Shown here: positions 1 through 10,137 of the stretch, piece by piece | How the letters are laid out: each line of letters starts with the position of its first letter | How positions within the stretch are numbered: position 1 is the stretch's first letter | Source of the DNA: a bacterium | Lineage (GTDB): Bacteria > Electryoneota > Electryoneia > Electryoneales > Electryoneaceae | Reading direction: 5' to 3' | Assembly: GCA_028278125.1 (NCBI GenBank) | Contig: JANQEY010000297.1 | Span: 1-64,000, forward strand | DNA length: 64,000 nucleotides | Program-made: the position numbers and the translations under genes | The notes under the pieces: generated by a model | Database searches by the model: none | What the model saw: only the letters and a program-made list of their open reading frames with translations | What the model was told of the DNA's origin: nothing

Positions 1-33
1 CCACCATAGTCATGAATTTATAATGTTATGTAG

Positions 34-116
34 CCTGGGTTGGCTTTGGTCCACCGTAGCTTTCCTATCTATCGTTGCTTTAACGAAGATGGAAACGAAG
101 GAGGATGCAACCCAGG
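34..116. repeat. Nested inverted repeat (possible palindromic repeat element)
   Basis: The outer arms CCTGGGTTG (34-42) and CAACCCAGG (108-116) are perfect 9-base inverted repeats. Inside lie TCCACC (50-55) facing GGAGGA (100-105) with one mismatch, and TCGTT (72-76) facing AACGA (82-86). The nesting suggests a long imperfect cruciform or a REP-like intergenic element. It sits just downstream of the minus-strand peptidase gene ending at 125. There is no T-run on either side, so a simple intrinsic terminator is unlikely. Only one copy was seen in this window. Confidence 0.5.
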
Positions 117-124
117 AGAATAAT

Positions 125-3100
125 CTATTTCATTAATACAACTTTCCTTAGTTCATTCAGCTTACCAGGAACTTCGGTGTGGATGAAGTAAATACCGCTT
201 GAATACCCTGACGCGTCGAACACCAGGTTATGATATCCCGCCTGGTGTTTACCAGATGCCAGGCTGGTAACTTCCTTGCCGAGGACGTTGTAGACCGTCA
301 CATTCAGATCAGATGCCAGAGGCAACGCTACCTGCAACGACGTAACCGGGTTGAACGGGTTAGGATATGCCTGGGACACTTCAAATTCAGTCGGCATTCC
401 CAGCTCAGTTTCCAGCATCCCGGTGAGCACCGGTGGCAGTTCAACGGTAAAGTTGTATCCTGTCCATGGATTACCCAGCGCGTAACGATCCCACTGGTTG
501 ATAACCGCAATCCGCCAGTAGACGGTTACGCCATCCGGAATTGTCCAGTCAAGCTCATTTTCAAGTACATCGATATACGGATCAGTAGTTTCCAGCGTAA
601 ACGGAGATTTTTCAACAAATACCTGGTCATCCGTCAATGTTCCCCAGAATCCGCCCTGTTCGGTCACCAGTTGGACAACTTCCGGCTGACCGATTGTAAA
701 CTGGGTATCGGTTGTGTATTCAACAAACGAGTTTGCGAAGTTTGAGTACGCTGAGAACTCAACACGGTAGTTAAGATCCCACGGCATAATCCTGATCACC
801 ATCCCGTCGCTGATATAATCAGCGTTAAATGTCATCAGTAAACCGTCGGTTTCCGACTGGTTTTCAATACCGATGGTAGCTGAATTTAACCTGTTTACCA
901 TCGATTCATATGTGAAGATTATTTCGCCATCTTCATATAGCAGTACCTGGAATGTATATTCGCAGTCGTCATAGGTATAGTGCGGATTTGCTTCCCATTG
1001 TACACCGAAGACACCAAGTGCCGCGCTTCCGCCCCAGAAAATCCCACTACCATTTTGCGGCGAGAGGTCATCCCAGAAGGGTGCGATCATCGCCGGGGGA
1101 CCATCAGGATCTGGAATGGTCGAGTTGCTCCAGTCGCTTTCCGGGTCACCGAAATGGAGATAACCGTTTGCGCAGATCGTTACCTCGTTATATACCTGGT
1201 CGTAGAACGGGAAGTCGAAAGGTATAGTTACTGTTTGCCACGCTTCATCGGCGTCAGCTGCGGTTGAATATTCACCGAGGACGTCAATGTCGTACCATGT
1301 ATATGACGGTCCCTGCATTTCATCTGAATCGATCCATTTATATCCGTACCCATCCGGTCCGCCGAAATCGTCGAGTTCAGCGATTCCTTCACCGTCACCT
1401 TCAGTTGATCCCTTCTCAAGGTCAATCCAGAGGTTAAATTCATCAGCCCTTTCTGCTGCACGATCCTGGATAGTTGGACCACCTGCTGCAAGAGCACCAC
1501 CGGGCCAGTTCTGGTCAGTTGATGCTTCCCATGTAACCGTGACAACATCTTCAGGTACTGTTACACCATTTACAGGTGTCAGCAGGGAGAACGGTGTTGG
1601 TGGCAGGAATGAATATGCGGTAAACGACCAGACGTTTGACCACCTGCCTTCAGAATTAAGATCCTGGGCGTGAACTTTCCAGTAATATGTATTGTTTTCG
1701 TTCTGTGCTGGGAACCACAATTGCCTGAATTCAGTTTCCTCTTCAAGAACAATGTTGTTGAAGCTATGGTCCGAAGCTACCTGTACTGTGTAGGTAATCG
1801 GATCACCGTTTGGATCAATCGCCTCTTCCCAGGTCAATAGTACATTCTCATCGTTCTCGAAGATTGATTCATTATCTGGTGCCAGCAGGGAGAACGGGTA
1901 TGGCCTGTCGCTGTTGAAGGCATTGATGTTTGTTGAGAACAGGATAGCCCTGCCGTCATCAACATCCGCCGAACCCGGGGTTTCCTGGTTCCAGTAGGAA
2001 ATCAGCAAGCCGTCTGTCTGGTCACCGTTTTCAATACCGGTGGTGAAATATGGGACGTCAGTCCAGGAGCCGGAAGAATGGGTAAGTGTATGATACTGGA
2101 ACAGTATTTCATTATCACCCGTCCATGTCTCATGACCTTCTTGGAGGTTGTAAATAATCATTTCGAAAGTACAGGGGTACGAGTTGTTTATATCTGTTAC
2201 CTGGTACCATTCAATAATCAGCTGGTCACCGACCTCATCATAATACCAGTAAACATCATTACCACCTGAAGTCCGCCGTTCATCCCAATATGGTGCAATC
2301 ATGTATTCAGGACCGATGGGGGAGGGGATAGTCCAGTTTCTTGGATTTCTCATGTCGCCCTGGTCACCCATGGAAACCATGCCGTTTGCTGTGACTGTTA
2401 TCTGGTCAAATAATTCACCGTAATACTGGACAGTAAACGGTAAGTCCATTACTTCGGCATCGTCGACGTTATTTCCCGTATCACTGATATTCAGATCGGT
2501 TCCGTCAAAATCGTTACCGCCAACATTCGGGTTAATTTCTATCCAGTCATATACAGGCACCATTTCGGAATAATCGGTATCTGTGTTGTCGTAAGCGTAA
2601 TAACCGTACCTGTCCGGACCTGTCGGATCGGTTGAACTTCTCTGTCCAATGGGAATATTCAGATGGACGGTATCGACCTGTGAAGATGATGTCGTTACGA
2701 TCATCATCACACTTGCCTGGTGTCCGGGGAATGAATAGGAGTGTGCTTCGATAGTAAATTCTGTGCTTTCATCTTCCTGACCCACATTCATCTGCCCGAA
2801 AGTTGCTGTCGATTGAGTAACGGTCAGCATGGTATCAACGCTGACAAGTTCAGCTGTTGATTCTCCGGTCGCATTACTGTTACCAATGTTGGCTATGGTT
2901 ACAGTCAAATCACGAGTCTGAGCCGGGTTAAGAACTCCACCTTCTATGGAGAAGTCGACATAGGCGAACTGGGCAGCGTTAATCGTCAGAGGATATCCAT
3001 CGTTAAATGTACCAGCCGTAGATGTAAACTCAATTTCCAGGTGAGCTATCCATTCGTTCTGGGTTTCCGGATCGAGTTCTACGAGAACAGGCTGATCCGC

Positions 3101-5314
3101 AACTACAGTTTCACCGGCGTTTACATTGCCAAAAGATGATGTTCCGGTTATACTTTCGATAGAAAAATCATCACAAGTGATGGACGCTTCCACATCCTGC
3201 TGGGGTAGAAGGCCAAAGTTATTGGCGGTAATTACAACACCGACAGTTTCTCCGGATTCAGCAATTCCATTTCCGTTTCCAATTGTGCCTTCTGTATTAT
3301 CATCAAGGATTGAGATGTCATGGTATCCAAGGCTGACAAGACCAACAGTGACGTTAACATCCCGCTGATAAGGTGCATAATTCTGCTGAGTAACAGTCAG
3401 GACACCCGTTCCGGTATTTCTTGTCGGAATGTACAACGTAGCTTGTCCGTCAGGTCCGGTAACACCTCGTGCAATAATTTCATCGTCATCCATCTTATAA
3501 AAAGTGACCCATGCTCCCTCAACCGGTTCGCCAGTCACATCATCAATTACAGTGACGGGATAACTGCTCTCGCCCACATTTACTGTAGTGCTTGCTGTTA
3601 CATCGAGTGGTTGTGGAATAGCTGTCCAGATATATACCAGTGGATCACCCATCATATTGCACCACTGGTTGAAGTTAGAAACATCATTCGGGAGGTAACT
3701 GTTCATGTTCTGGTAGAGGTTATACTTGGCTCCGTATAGGGCTTGTCCTACGGTTGGATTACGTTGAACCAACATACTGAACCAGGCGCCACCGGTAAGA
3801 CAGTTATTAAATTTTGTGTGGGTTCCGGTAGTGTGCATTCCCATTGCAACAATGCCACCTCGAGGGCTGTTTGCTGTTCCGGCACGCATCCAGACTTCGT
3901 TTAGCCCATCAGACCAGCCAGATGTCCAGTCTCCGGTGGCACATGTTATATCGAGTACTACCGGGGTCATAAAGCTGTTACTAAGATTGTTGATTTCAGC
4001 GGAACTTAATCCCGTACCCAGGTATCCACGATGACCGTACATACTTACACCATCGTTAAGATGATCAATGTCACGATCGGTTACATTTCCCAGGCCATCG
4101 TTGTACCAGGCTGTATCAACTTCAGCATACCCAATATCCAGCATAGCGTGACGGGCATACCTGCCCAGGTAAATTGTGGATGTACCCGACGAGGCAGAGT
4201 TGGCCGATACTGATCCTCTTACGTACCAGTCTGTATTGTCAAGATCAGGATCACGTTCATAGGCGAGAACCTTATTCGCGTAAACCGCCACATCACTTTC
4301 AGTTTCGACACTGATACGCCCATGAGCACAATCGATCAGCTGGTCGTTACCCACCAGCCGGCAATATTCATGATCACCATATCCACTACCGGGAGGTGTG
4401 CTGTAAATGCCTTCATTATCGCCGATTACAAGTACGTAGTCGAACTTCAGTTCGCTGTCATCCCAGCGATCCTGGAGTTCAGATTTTATGTTTGAAGCTG
4501 ACCATGTTCCAATGTCGTCAGGGGTTAAATGCTCAATAATCCAACCCTTCTGAAGTTTCCACTCAAGCCATTCTTCCATCTCATTGATATCGAGAACGTT
4601 GGTTCTGGAAACTAGTTGAACTGCACCACGATATAAGGTGTATTCATCAAGTTCATCCTCATCCCAGTCCAGGAGTTGACGGTAAAAGGGAAGGAATGTT
4701 TCACTCAGGTGTGTAGGCCAGGAAAAAATGCTATTCCTCTCATCTTCACCTTCATAGGTGATGGCTACTTCTATATTGCTGTATACCCTGACTTCTCTCC
4801 TGGCAGTATTCACCTGGACAGGATACGTAGTTAAAGAACCTACCCTGAATTCTCGCATGACTGCAGGCTCACCAACCTCTGCCAGTAATCCCGGGAACCA
4901 GCTGTCTTCAGGGGTGGCAGAACGTATATAATCGTCGGGATTATCAATTCCCGCGAATACCGCGTAATCTATATCTGCATATGTTTCATATTCCGCATTG
5001 AGAATTTCAATCGTAACACCACTGCGAGGGGGTAGTCTGAACAAGCCACCAGTCGTTGGCACTAAAGGGAATCCCTCCATCTCCAGGTAGCCTGATCCCT
5101 CGTATTCAACTATGTCAACCGGCTCAGCATCATTCCCTACAGTAAACCAGGAAGGTTGATTTATCTCCAGTTGAATTGACATTCCATTGTTATCCTTAGT
5201 TACCTCTCTAGCTATCAGTGCGGGATTACTACCGGTTGTTTCCTCAAACATGGCACCAAAAACTCCCGAAACCGTCAGCAGCAGTAAAACGAGACAAAAG
5301 GTAAATCTCTTCAT
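125..5314 (-). CDS. Secreted gingipain-like C25 cysteine peptidase with T9SS sorting domain
   Basis: A predicted 1729-residue extracellular cysteine peptidase. I chose the ATG at 5314 because GGAGG lies five bases upstream and a signal peptide follows at once (about residues 1-20); an upstream in-frame ATG at 5464 has neither. A gingipain-type propeptide region spans about 30-200. The C25 catalytic domain (about 240-570) shows a YGHRG motif with the likely catalytic His428 and an ITCATGDW motif with the nucleophile Cys458. Then come a gingipain Ig-like domain, CARDB-like sandwiches, two copies of a domain with a V(T)xxANGxxxxGD and IAPxWD signature, and fibronectin-III-like segments. The C-terminal about 80 residues start at YPNPFNPVTS and form a type A T9SS sorting domain. 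The protein is a tandem paralogue of its neighbour at 5554-9699, with extra FN3 and sandwich copies in place of that protein's pre-sorting module. Substrate specificity cannot be read from the sequence. Confidence 0.93.
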   Translation of the reverse strand: MKRFTFCLVLLLLTVSGVFGAMFEETTGSNPALIAREVTKDNNGMSIQLEINQPSWFTVGNDAEPVDIVEYEGSGYLEMEGFPLVPTTGGLFRLPPRSGVTIEILNAEYETYADIDYAVFAGIDNPDDYIRSATPEDSWFPGLLAEVGEPAVMREFRVGSLTTYPVQVNTARREVRVYSNIEVAITYEGEDERNSIFSWPTHLSETFLPFYRQLLDWDEDELDEYTLYRGAVQLVSRTNVLDINEMEEWLEWKLQKGWIIEHLTPDDIGTWSASNIKSELQDRWDDSELKFDYVLVIGDNEGIYSTPPGSGYGDHEYCRLVGNDQLIDCAHGRISVETESDVAVYANKVLAYERDPDLDNTDWYVRGSVSANSASSGTSTIYLGRYARHAMLDIGYAEVDTAWYNDGLGNVTDRDIDHLNDGVSMYGHRGYLGTGLSSAEINNLSNSFMTPVVLDITCATGDWTSGWSDGLNEVWMRAGTANSPRGGIVAMGMHTTGTHTKFNNCLTGGAWFSMLVQRNPTVGQALYGAKYNLYQNMNSYLPNDVSNFNQWCNMMGDPLVYIWTAIPQPLDVTASTTVNVGESSYPVTVIDDVTGEPVEGAWVTFYKMDDDEIIARGVTGPDGQATLYIPTRNTGTGVLTVTQQNYAPYQRDVNVTVGLVSLGYHDISILDDNTEGTIGNGNGIAESGETVGVVITANNFGLLPQQDVEASITCDDFSIESITGTSSFGNVNAGETVVADQPVLVELDPETQNEWIAHLEIEFTSTAGTFNDGYPLTINAAQFAYVDFSIEGGVLNPAQTRDLTVTIANIGNSNATGESTAELVSVDTMLTVTQSTATFGQMNVGQEDESTEFTIEAHSYSFPGHQASVMMIVTTSSSQVDTVHLNIPIGQRSSTDPTGPDRYGYYAYDNTDTDYSEMVPVYDWIEINPNVGGNDFDGTDLNISDTGNNVDDAEVMDLPFTVQYYGELFDQITVTANGMVSMGDQGDMRNPRNWTIPSPIGPEYMIAPYWDERRTSGGNDVYWYYDEVGDQLIIEWYQVTDINNSYPCTFEMIIYNLQEGHETWTGDNEILFQYHTLTHSSGSWTDVPYFTTGIENGDQTDGLLISYWNQETPGSADVDDGRAILFSTNINAFNSDRPYPFSLLAPDNESIFENDENVLLTWEEAIDPNGDPITYTVQVASDHSFNNIVLEEETEFRQLWFPAQNENNTYYWKVHAQDLNSEGRWSNVWSFTAYSFLPPTPFSLLTPVNGVTVPEDVVTVTWEASTDQNWPGGALAAGGPTIQDRAAERADEFNLWIDLEKGSTEGDGEGIAELDDFGGPDGYGYKWIDSDEMQGPSYTWYDIDVLGEYSTAADADEAWQTVTIPFDFPFYDQVYNEVTICANGYLHFGDPESDWSNSTIPDPDGPPAMIAPFWDDLSPQNGSGIFWGGSAALGVFGVQWEANPHYTYDDCEYTFQVLLYEDGEIIFTYESMVNRLNSATIGIENQSETDGLLMTFNADYISDGMVIRIMPWDLNYRVEFSAYSNFANSFVEYTTDTQFTIGQPEVVQLVTEQGGFWGTLTDDQVFVEKSPFTLETTDPYIDVLENELDWTIPDGVTVYWRIAVINQWDRYALGNPWTGYNFTVELPPVLTGMLETELGMPTEFEVSQAYPNPFNPVTSLQVALPLASDLNVTVYNVLGKEVTSLASGKHQAGYHNLVFDASGYSSGIYFIHTEVPGKLNELRKVVLMK

Positions 5315-5494
5315 GAAATCCTCCGGCCACAACGTATCAAAGTTTAAACTCGGAATTGAATCAAATAAAAAATTGTTATTAATATGTTTAAAGGTTCCTA
5401 AATCGAGAAATAACCAGAATATATGACAATTTATCAAGTTAAATCCCAAAAAACCTAAATTCAAGGTGAAAGAATCAATATTTTAAAATTATTA

Positions 5495-5533
5495 TATTAA
5501 AAAGCGCCCGTTTAAAAGTTTAAACGGACGCTT
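5495..5533 (-). terminator. Rho-independent terminator of the second C25 peptidase gene
   Basis: A 15-base stem with one mismatch runs from 5502 to 5533 around a two-base loop. Reading on the minus strand it is followed by TTTTTAATAT. It lies 20 bases past the stop of the gene ending at 5554 and separates the two tandem peptidase genes transcriptionally. Confidence 0.85.
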
Positions 5534-5553
5534 ATAATCGACATCAATAATTT

Positions 5554-8500
5554 CTATCGTACAAGCATTACTTTTTGAATCTGGTCAAGTCTACCAGGTA
5601 CCGTGGCACGAACAAAATACAAGCCGCTGGCTAACCCATTCGCATCAAAGACAAAGTTGTGATATCCCTGTGAATGATGACCATAAGCTAGTACTGATAC
5701 CAGCTGACCGGTAACATTGTAAACCTGGACATTCAACTCAGCACTTTCAGGTAATCCGATTGTAACCGTAGTCTTCGGATTAAACGGGTTCGGGTAAGCG
5801 TTTTCGATTGAAAAATCATTCGGGACGATAATATCTATTACCCCAGGATCCTGCGTATATGTTTCATCGAACCAGCCTGTGATTTCCCACCCGGTCATAT
5901 CATTCGGATTAAATCCGGTAAAGTCAGCGGGCCCATTTACGGGTAATTTACCGAATTCAAAATCCGCGCTCGCAACTGGACCATCAGGATGTTCACCAAC
6001 TTTTGCAACGTATGAGTACCAGCCATTCGGTGCATTTGCAGGAATAAACTGCAATGGTGATGCATTGAGTTCAGCACCTGAAGGAAGTGTTAAGTTCGGG
6101 AACAGGTTGAGCGGACCGTAAGTACTTCCATTTGGTAAAATAACTTCGGTCCATGCATCGAAGGTATAAGGTCCATCAGTCACGTTTTCTACGTGTGCAT
6201 CCCACTGGAAACTGCCACCCCATGCCTGTATAAATATAGGCGGATTAACAGGTGTCGCTGTCAGGAACAGTGGAGCTGGTTCACGATCAACCGCTGTAGT
6301 CCAGAGGATCGCACGGCCATCGTTAATATTCGCTGATCCCGGTGTATATGAGTTCCAATACGCCCAGAGGAGACCGTCTGTCTGGGTATGGTTTTCGATA
6401 CCCACAGTGAAATACAAAACGTCCGCTGCATTCCATGATTCATTCGAAAGATTGTACTGGTCATACTGTGTTAAGAACTCAGTGTCACCTGTGGGTGTAA
6501 TATGATCACCAACCTGGTCGTAGAAAATAATCTCGAAGGTATTACGGTCACCACCGCCGAGGTCCGGCATGTTATACCATTCTACAATGAATCGGTCGTT
6601 GGGTGCATCATAGTAGGAGAATACATCAGCGTTTCCGCCTACAGTCGTCAATTCATCCCAGAATACGGCTATCATGTCATTTGGCCCAAGTGGTGACGGG
6701 ATTGTCCAGTTACGCTGGTTTCTAAGGTCAGACTGGTCACCCATTGCAATCCAGCCATTTGTGCAGACTGTCGCTTCAGTATAAACCTCACCGTAGTACT
6801 GTATCGGGAAGGGAAGGTCAATGGTTACTGCGTCATCGTTGTCGTCGCCGGAATCGTACAAGCCCAAATCAGTTCCATCGTAGTCGCTTCCCGGGGCGTT
6901 AGGATCAATTTCAACCCAATCAAAGACCGGGACTATATCTTCATAGTCGGTATCAGTATTATCAAAAGCATAGTAACCGTATGAATCCGGGCCTGTTGGA
7001 TCACTTGTAGTTCTGGTACCAATCGGGATTGTTATGTATACAGAGTCAACTTGCGATGATGAAGTAGTAACAACCAGTATCGCATGTGCCTGGTGACCAG
7101 GGAAAACAGCTGCATCAGCCTGGATTGAGAGTGTTGATGTTTCCGCTTCCTGGCCAATCAGCATCTGAGGAATTGTGCCGGTTCCCTGGGTGACATTAAC
7201 TAGTGGATCATCACAGATTAATTCTACTGAAGAAGTACCTGAAGCATTGCTACCACCAACATTCGTAATGGTAATATTCAGGTTTCCGGTTTCACCCGGA
7301 TCGATAACACCAACGACATCAACTTCAACCATTGCGAACTTGGCTGACTTAACAGTCATTTGATAAATGTCATCGTAGGTACCCGCAGATCCGTCAAACT
7401 CAATGTCGATCAGTGATATCCAGTCATGCTGGGCTTCTTCATCGATCTCTACAAGCAGAAGGTCGGTGGATGTTGCAGAAATACCACCATTCATGTTACC
7501 GAAAGTAGCAGTACCGGACACACTGACTATCGAAGGATCGGTGCTGGAACCGGTAGCTGTTACGTTGTTCTGATTGAATAAACCATAATTTCTTGCAGTT
7601 ATCTGTAAACCTACAGTTTCACCGGCTTCAGGAATTGAATTACCATTTCCGGAGGTTCCATCGTTGCCATCATCCTGGATATCAATATCTTCAACACCGA
7701 TAATAAAAGTGGAAAGTGCAACTGTAACATCAATTCTATGAGGTGCATAGTTTGGTTGAGTAACGGTTAACTTGGCAGTTCCTGAATAACGTAATGGTGT
7801 GTCCAGGATAACCTCACCATTGCTTTCTGTAATACCCCTGGCAATAACCGTTTCGTCATCATCAACCTTGTAGAGTGTAACCCATGCTCCTTCAATTGGA
7901 TCTCCCGTAACATCGTCTGTCACCGTTACCGGGTAAGAATTTTCACCCAGATAAACAGTAGATGATGCAGTAACATCGAGAACCTGTGGAATACCTGTCC
8001 AGATCCATACTGTTGGATCGCCCATCAGGTTCAGCCACTGCAGGAAATCATCCCATCCCCAGGGATTCGGGCTTTCGAAGTTGTTCCAAAGATTTATTTT
8101 AGCGCCGGTCAACGCGTCTCCCATACCGGGGTTTTGCAGAACCAACAGGCTTAGTGCCGTACCGCCGTTGAGGCAGTTGTTGAATCTTGTGTGTGTACTT
8201 GAGGTAGCAGTTCCCATTGCCCCGATAGCGCCGTTAGGATTATTTACACTCGATTCGCCCCGCATCCAGGCTTCGTTGATACCGTAACTTTGTGACCAGT
8301 TGCCGGTTCCACAGGTAACGTCAAAGACGATTGGAGTTTCTCCATCATTATTCAGGTTTTCGATTTCCCAGGAACTCAATCCGGTGCTAAGCCAGCCACG
8401 GTGGTTATAAAAACTTACGCCATTGTTTAGAGATGTGATATCCCTGGTGTTGACATTGCCACCACCATCATTATAGTAGTGTTCATAAACATCCGTATAC

Positions 8501-9699
8501 CCAAGATTGAACATAGCGTCACGGCAATACCTGTTAACAAAGATTGATGAAGTACCGGTACTGCTCGAAGTGGCAGCTACACATCCTCTCAGATACCAGT
8601 CGGTATTACCAAGGTCTGGATCACGTTCGTATTCCAGCACTTTGGCGACATAAGATGCAATATCGGTAGTATTTTGTACTGAGATCCTCCCGACATGTAC
8701 ATCGGGAAGATCATCATTACCCGCCATGAGGCTGTAACCAAGGTCACCGGCGCCGTAACCACTGCTGGTACCCGGGTTTACTGCAAATGATCCGCTGTCA
8801 TCGCCTATTATGACAACGTAGTCAAACTTTACTTCGCTTTCGTCCCAGCGGTCCTGAAGTTCATTCTTTATATTTGTAGCTGACCAGGCGCCAACATCAT
8901 CATCTGTGAGGAAATCAAGAATCCAGCCCTTTTGTTCTTTCCATTCTATCCATTCTTCAATTTCGTTCCACAGGTTGACATCGTTTTCCATAACAACCTG
9001 GACATGACCACGATAAAGCTCGTACTGGTCTAGTTCGTTGTCATCCCAATCAAGGAACATCCTGTACCAGGGCAGGAAAGATTCAGAAAGATGTGTAGGC
9101 CAGTAATCGATTGCGTTCCTGTCATCCATGCCATCATAACGAATAGCGACCTGGATATTATTGTAAACCCTGACTTCACGCCTGGCGGTATTCACCTGGA
9201 TTGGATAAGTCAGGAGGTTAGCAACGCGGAAATTGTGGAAAATTGCAGGCGAACTTACTTCAGCTATATTTTCCGGGAACCAGGAATCTACGGGTGCATT
9301 AGCTGCGATATATTCATCAGGATTATCAACGCCGGAGTAAACTGCGTAATCGACATCCGAAAATGTCTCATAGCTGGCTTCAATCACTTCGATTACAACA
9401 CCACTCCTGGGAGGCAGCCGGAACATTGATCCTGTCATTGGAATCATGGGATGGTTTTCAATTTCCAGGACACCCCCGGCAGGAAACTCTACATAAGTGA
9501 CCGGATTTTCAATTGAACCGCCACTCTTCCAAAGAGGGTGTTCGATGTTCAAAGTAAGGTCGATACCCTCTTCTGTGATTGCTTTCTCAGCAACCTGCAA
9601 AGAAGAGATCCTCTCATTTGAAGCTCTTTCAAGAGCAAAAACAGAGATACTAAAGACCACAACACAAATCAGTGCGAGAAAAACAGTCATTCTTCTCAT
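5554..9699 (-). CDS. Secreted gingipain-like C25 cysteine peptidase with T9SS sorting domain (second paralogue)
   Basis: A predicted 1381-residue extracellular cysteine peptidase. Of several in-frame ATGs, 9699 is best: GGAGG sits five bases upstream and the signal peptide (about 1-23) follows directly. The order is propeptide-like region, C25 domain (about 240-575) with YNHRG (likely catalytic His433) and VTCGTGNW (nucleophile Cys463), Ig-like domain, CARDB-like sandwiches, and one domain with VCTNGWIAMGD and IAVFWDE. A sandwich module of about 100 residues follows (starting near LFLTATPVNPP), then a GWEITGWFDE linker and a sorting domain from YPNPFNPKTT. The last module is shared with other secreted proteins nearby that are otherwise unrelated. 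The N-terminal 600 residues align closely with the neighbour downstream, so the two arose by tandem duplication followed by divergence at the C-terminal half. Confidence 0.93.
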   Translation of the reverse strand: MRRMTVFLALICVVVFSISVFALERASNERISSLQVAEKAITEEGIDLTLNIEHPLWKSGGSIENPVTYVEFPAGGVLEIENHPMIPMTGSMFRLPPRSGVVIEVIEASYETFSDVDYAVYSGVDNPDEYIAANAPVDSWFPENIAEVSSPAIFHNFRVANLLTYPIQVNTARREVRVYNNIQVAIRYDGMDDRNAIDYWPTHLSESFLPWYRMFLDWDDNELDQYELYRGHVQVVMENDVNLWNEIEEWIEWKEQKGWILDFLTDDDVGAWSATNIKNELQDRWDESEVKFDYVVIIGDDSGSFAVNPGTSSGYGAGDLGYSLMAGNDDLPDVHVGRISVQNTTDIASYVAKVLEYERDPDLGNTDWYLRGCVAATSSSTGTSSIFVNRYCRDAMFNLGYTDVYEHYYNDGGGNVNTRDITSLNNGVSFYNHRGWLSTGLSSWEIENLNNDGETPIVFDVTCGTGNWSQSYGINEAWMRGESSVNNPNGAIGAMGTATSSTHTRFNNCLNGGTALSLLVLQNPGMGDALTGAKINLWNNFESPNPWGWDDFLQWLNLMGDPTVWIWTGIPQVLDVTASSTVYLGENSYPVTVTDDVTGDPIEGAWVTLYKVDDDETVIARGITESNGEVILDTPLRYSGTAKLTVTQPNYAPHRIDVTVALSTFIIGVEDIDIQDDGNDGTSGNGNSIPEAGETVGLQITARNYGLFNQNNVTATGSSTDPSIVSVSGTATFGNMNGGISATSTDLLLVEIDEEAQHDWISLIDIEFDGSAGTYDDIYQMTVKSAKFAMVEVDVVGVIDPGETGNLNITITNVGGSNASGTSSVELICDDPLVNVTQGTGTIPQMLIGQEAETSTLSIQADAAVFPGHQAHAILVVTTSSSQVDSVYITIPIGTRTTSDPTGPDSYGYYAFDNTDTDYEDIVPVFDWVEIDPNAPGSDYDGTDLGLYDSGDDNDDAVTIDLPFPIQYYGEVYTEATVCTNGWIAMGDQSDLRNQRNWTIPSPLGPNDMIAVFWDELTTVGGNADVFSYYDAPNDRFIVEWYNMPDLGGGDRNTFEIIFYDQVGDHITPTGDTEFLTQYDQYNLSNESWNAADVLYFTVGIENHTQTDGLLWAYWNSYTPGSANINDGRAILWTTAVDREPAPLFLTATPVNPPIFIQAWGGSFQWDAHVENVTDGPYTFDAWTEVILPNGSTYGPLNLFPNLTLPSGAELNASPLQFIPANAPNGWYSYVAKVGEHPDGPVASADFEFGKLPVNGPADFTGFNPNDMTGWEITGWFDETYTQDPGVIDIIVPNDFSIENAYPNPFNPKTTVTIGLPESAELNVQVYNVTGQLVSVLAYGHHSQGYHNFVFDANGLASGLYFVRATVPGRLDQIQKVMLVR

Positions 9700-10137
9700 T
9701 TTTTCCTCCAACCTCGACATAGTTGATCGTCTGGTCACGCAGTTGGTAATTAAATAATTAAACTGGGATTCAATTGATAAATCTCAATAATTACTGTCTG
9801 CCAGCGCTCCCGACATATACCCCACATGTTATACAAAAGTTATGTTTTTTAAGAAATAAATAAAGAATTTATCTTTTTGAGAAACCTGTTTAAAGTATCA
9901 CAAGAATTAAATCTTCTCACTACTTCCTGAAGCTAAAAGGCAACCTTCAAGGTACGAAAATAACAAAATGAATGCAATTAATGGGCTAAATACGAAAAAT
10001 ACCAAAGATATTTATCGAGTATAATCAATTATTCAAATATTCAGAGTGATTTATATCACCACCCGGGATTTTTTAAGCCCCTGCTGGAAATTCGCTGTCT
10101 CGAAATAATGTCGGAGATAATTCCATTTGTTTTGGCA
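9700..10137. other. Intergenic region between acylase and C25 peptidase genes
   Basis: This AT-rich, 438-base stretch contains the ribosome binding site of the gene starting at 9699. It also holds a GTGA-N6-TCAC dyad at 10046-10059. No clear hairpin terminator follows the acylase stop at 10138, and no convincing promoter boxes or small open frame could be identified. Confidence 0.6.

Noticed and set aside
34..116. Nested inverted repeat as terminator of the first C25 peptidase gene
   Set aside because: No T-run follows on the minus strand, and the long loop is unlike an intrinsic terminator.
10046..10059. GTGA-N6-TCAC dyad resembling a CRP/FNR-type site upstream of the C25 peptidase gene
   Set aside because: It is about 350 bases from the start at 9699, the outer T and A of the CRP consensus are missing, and no CRP gene context is available. 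A single short dyad in AT-rich DNA is too weak.
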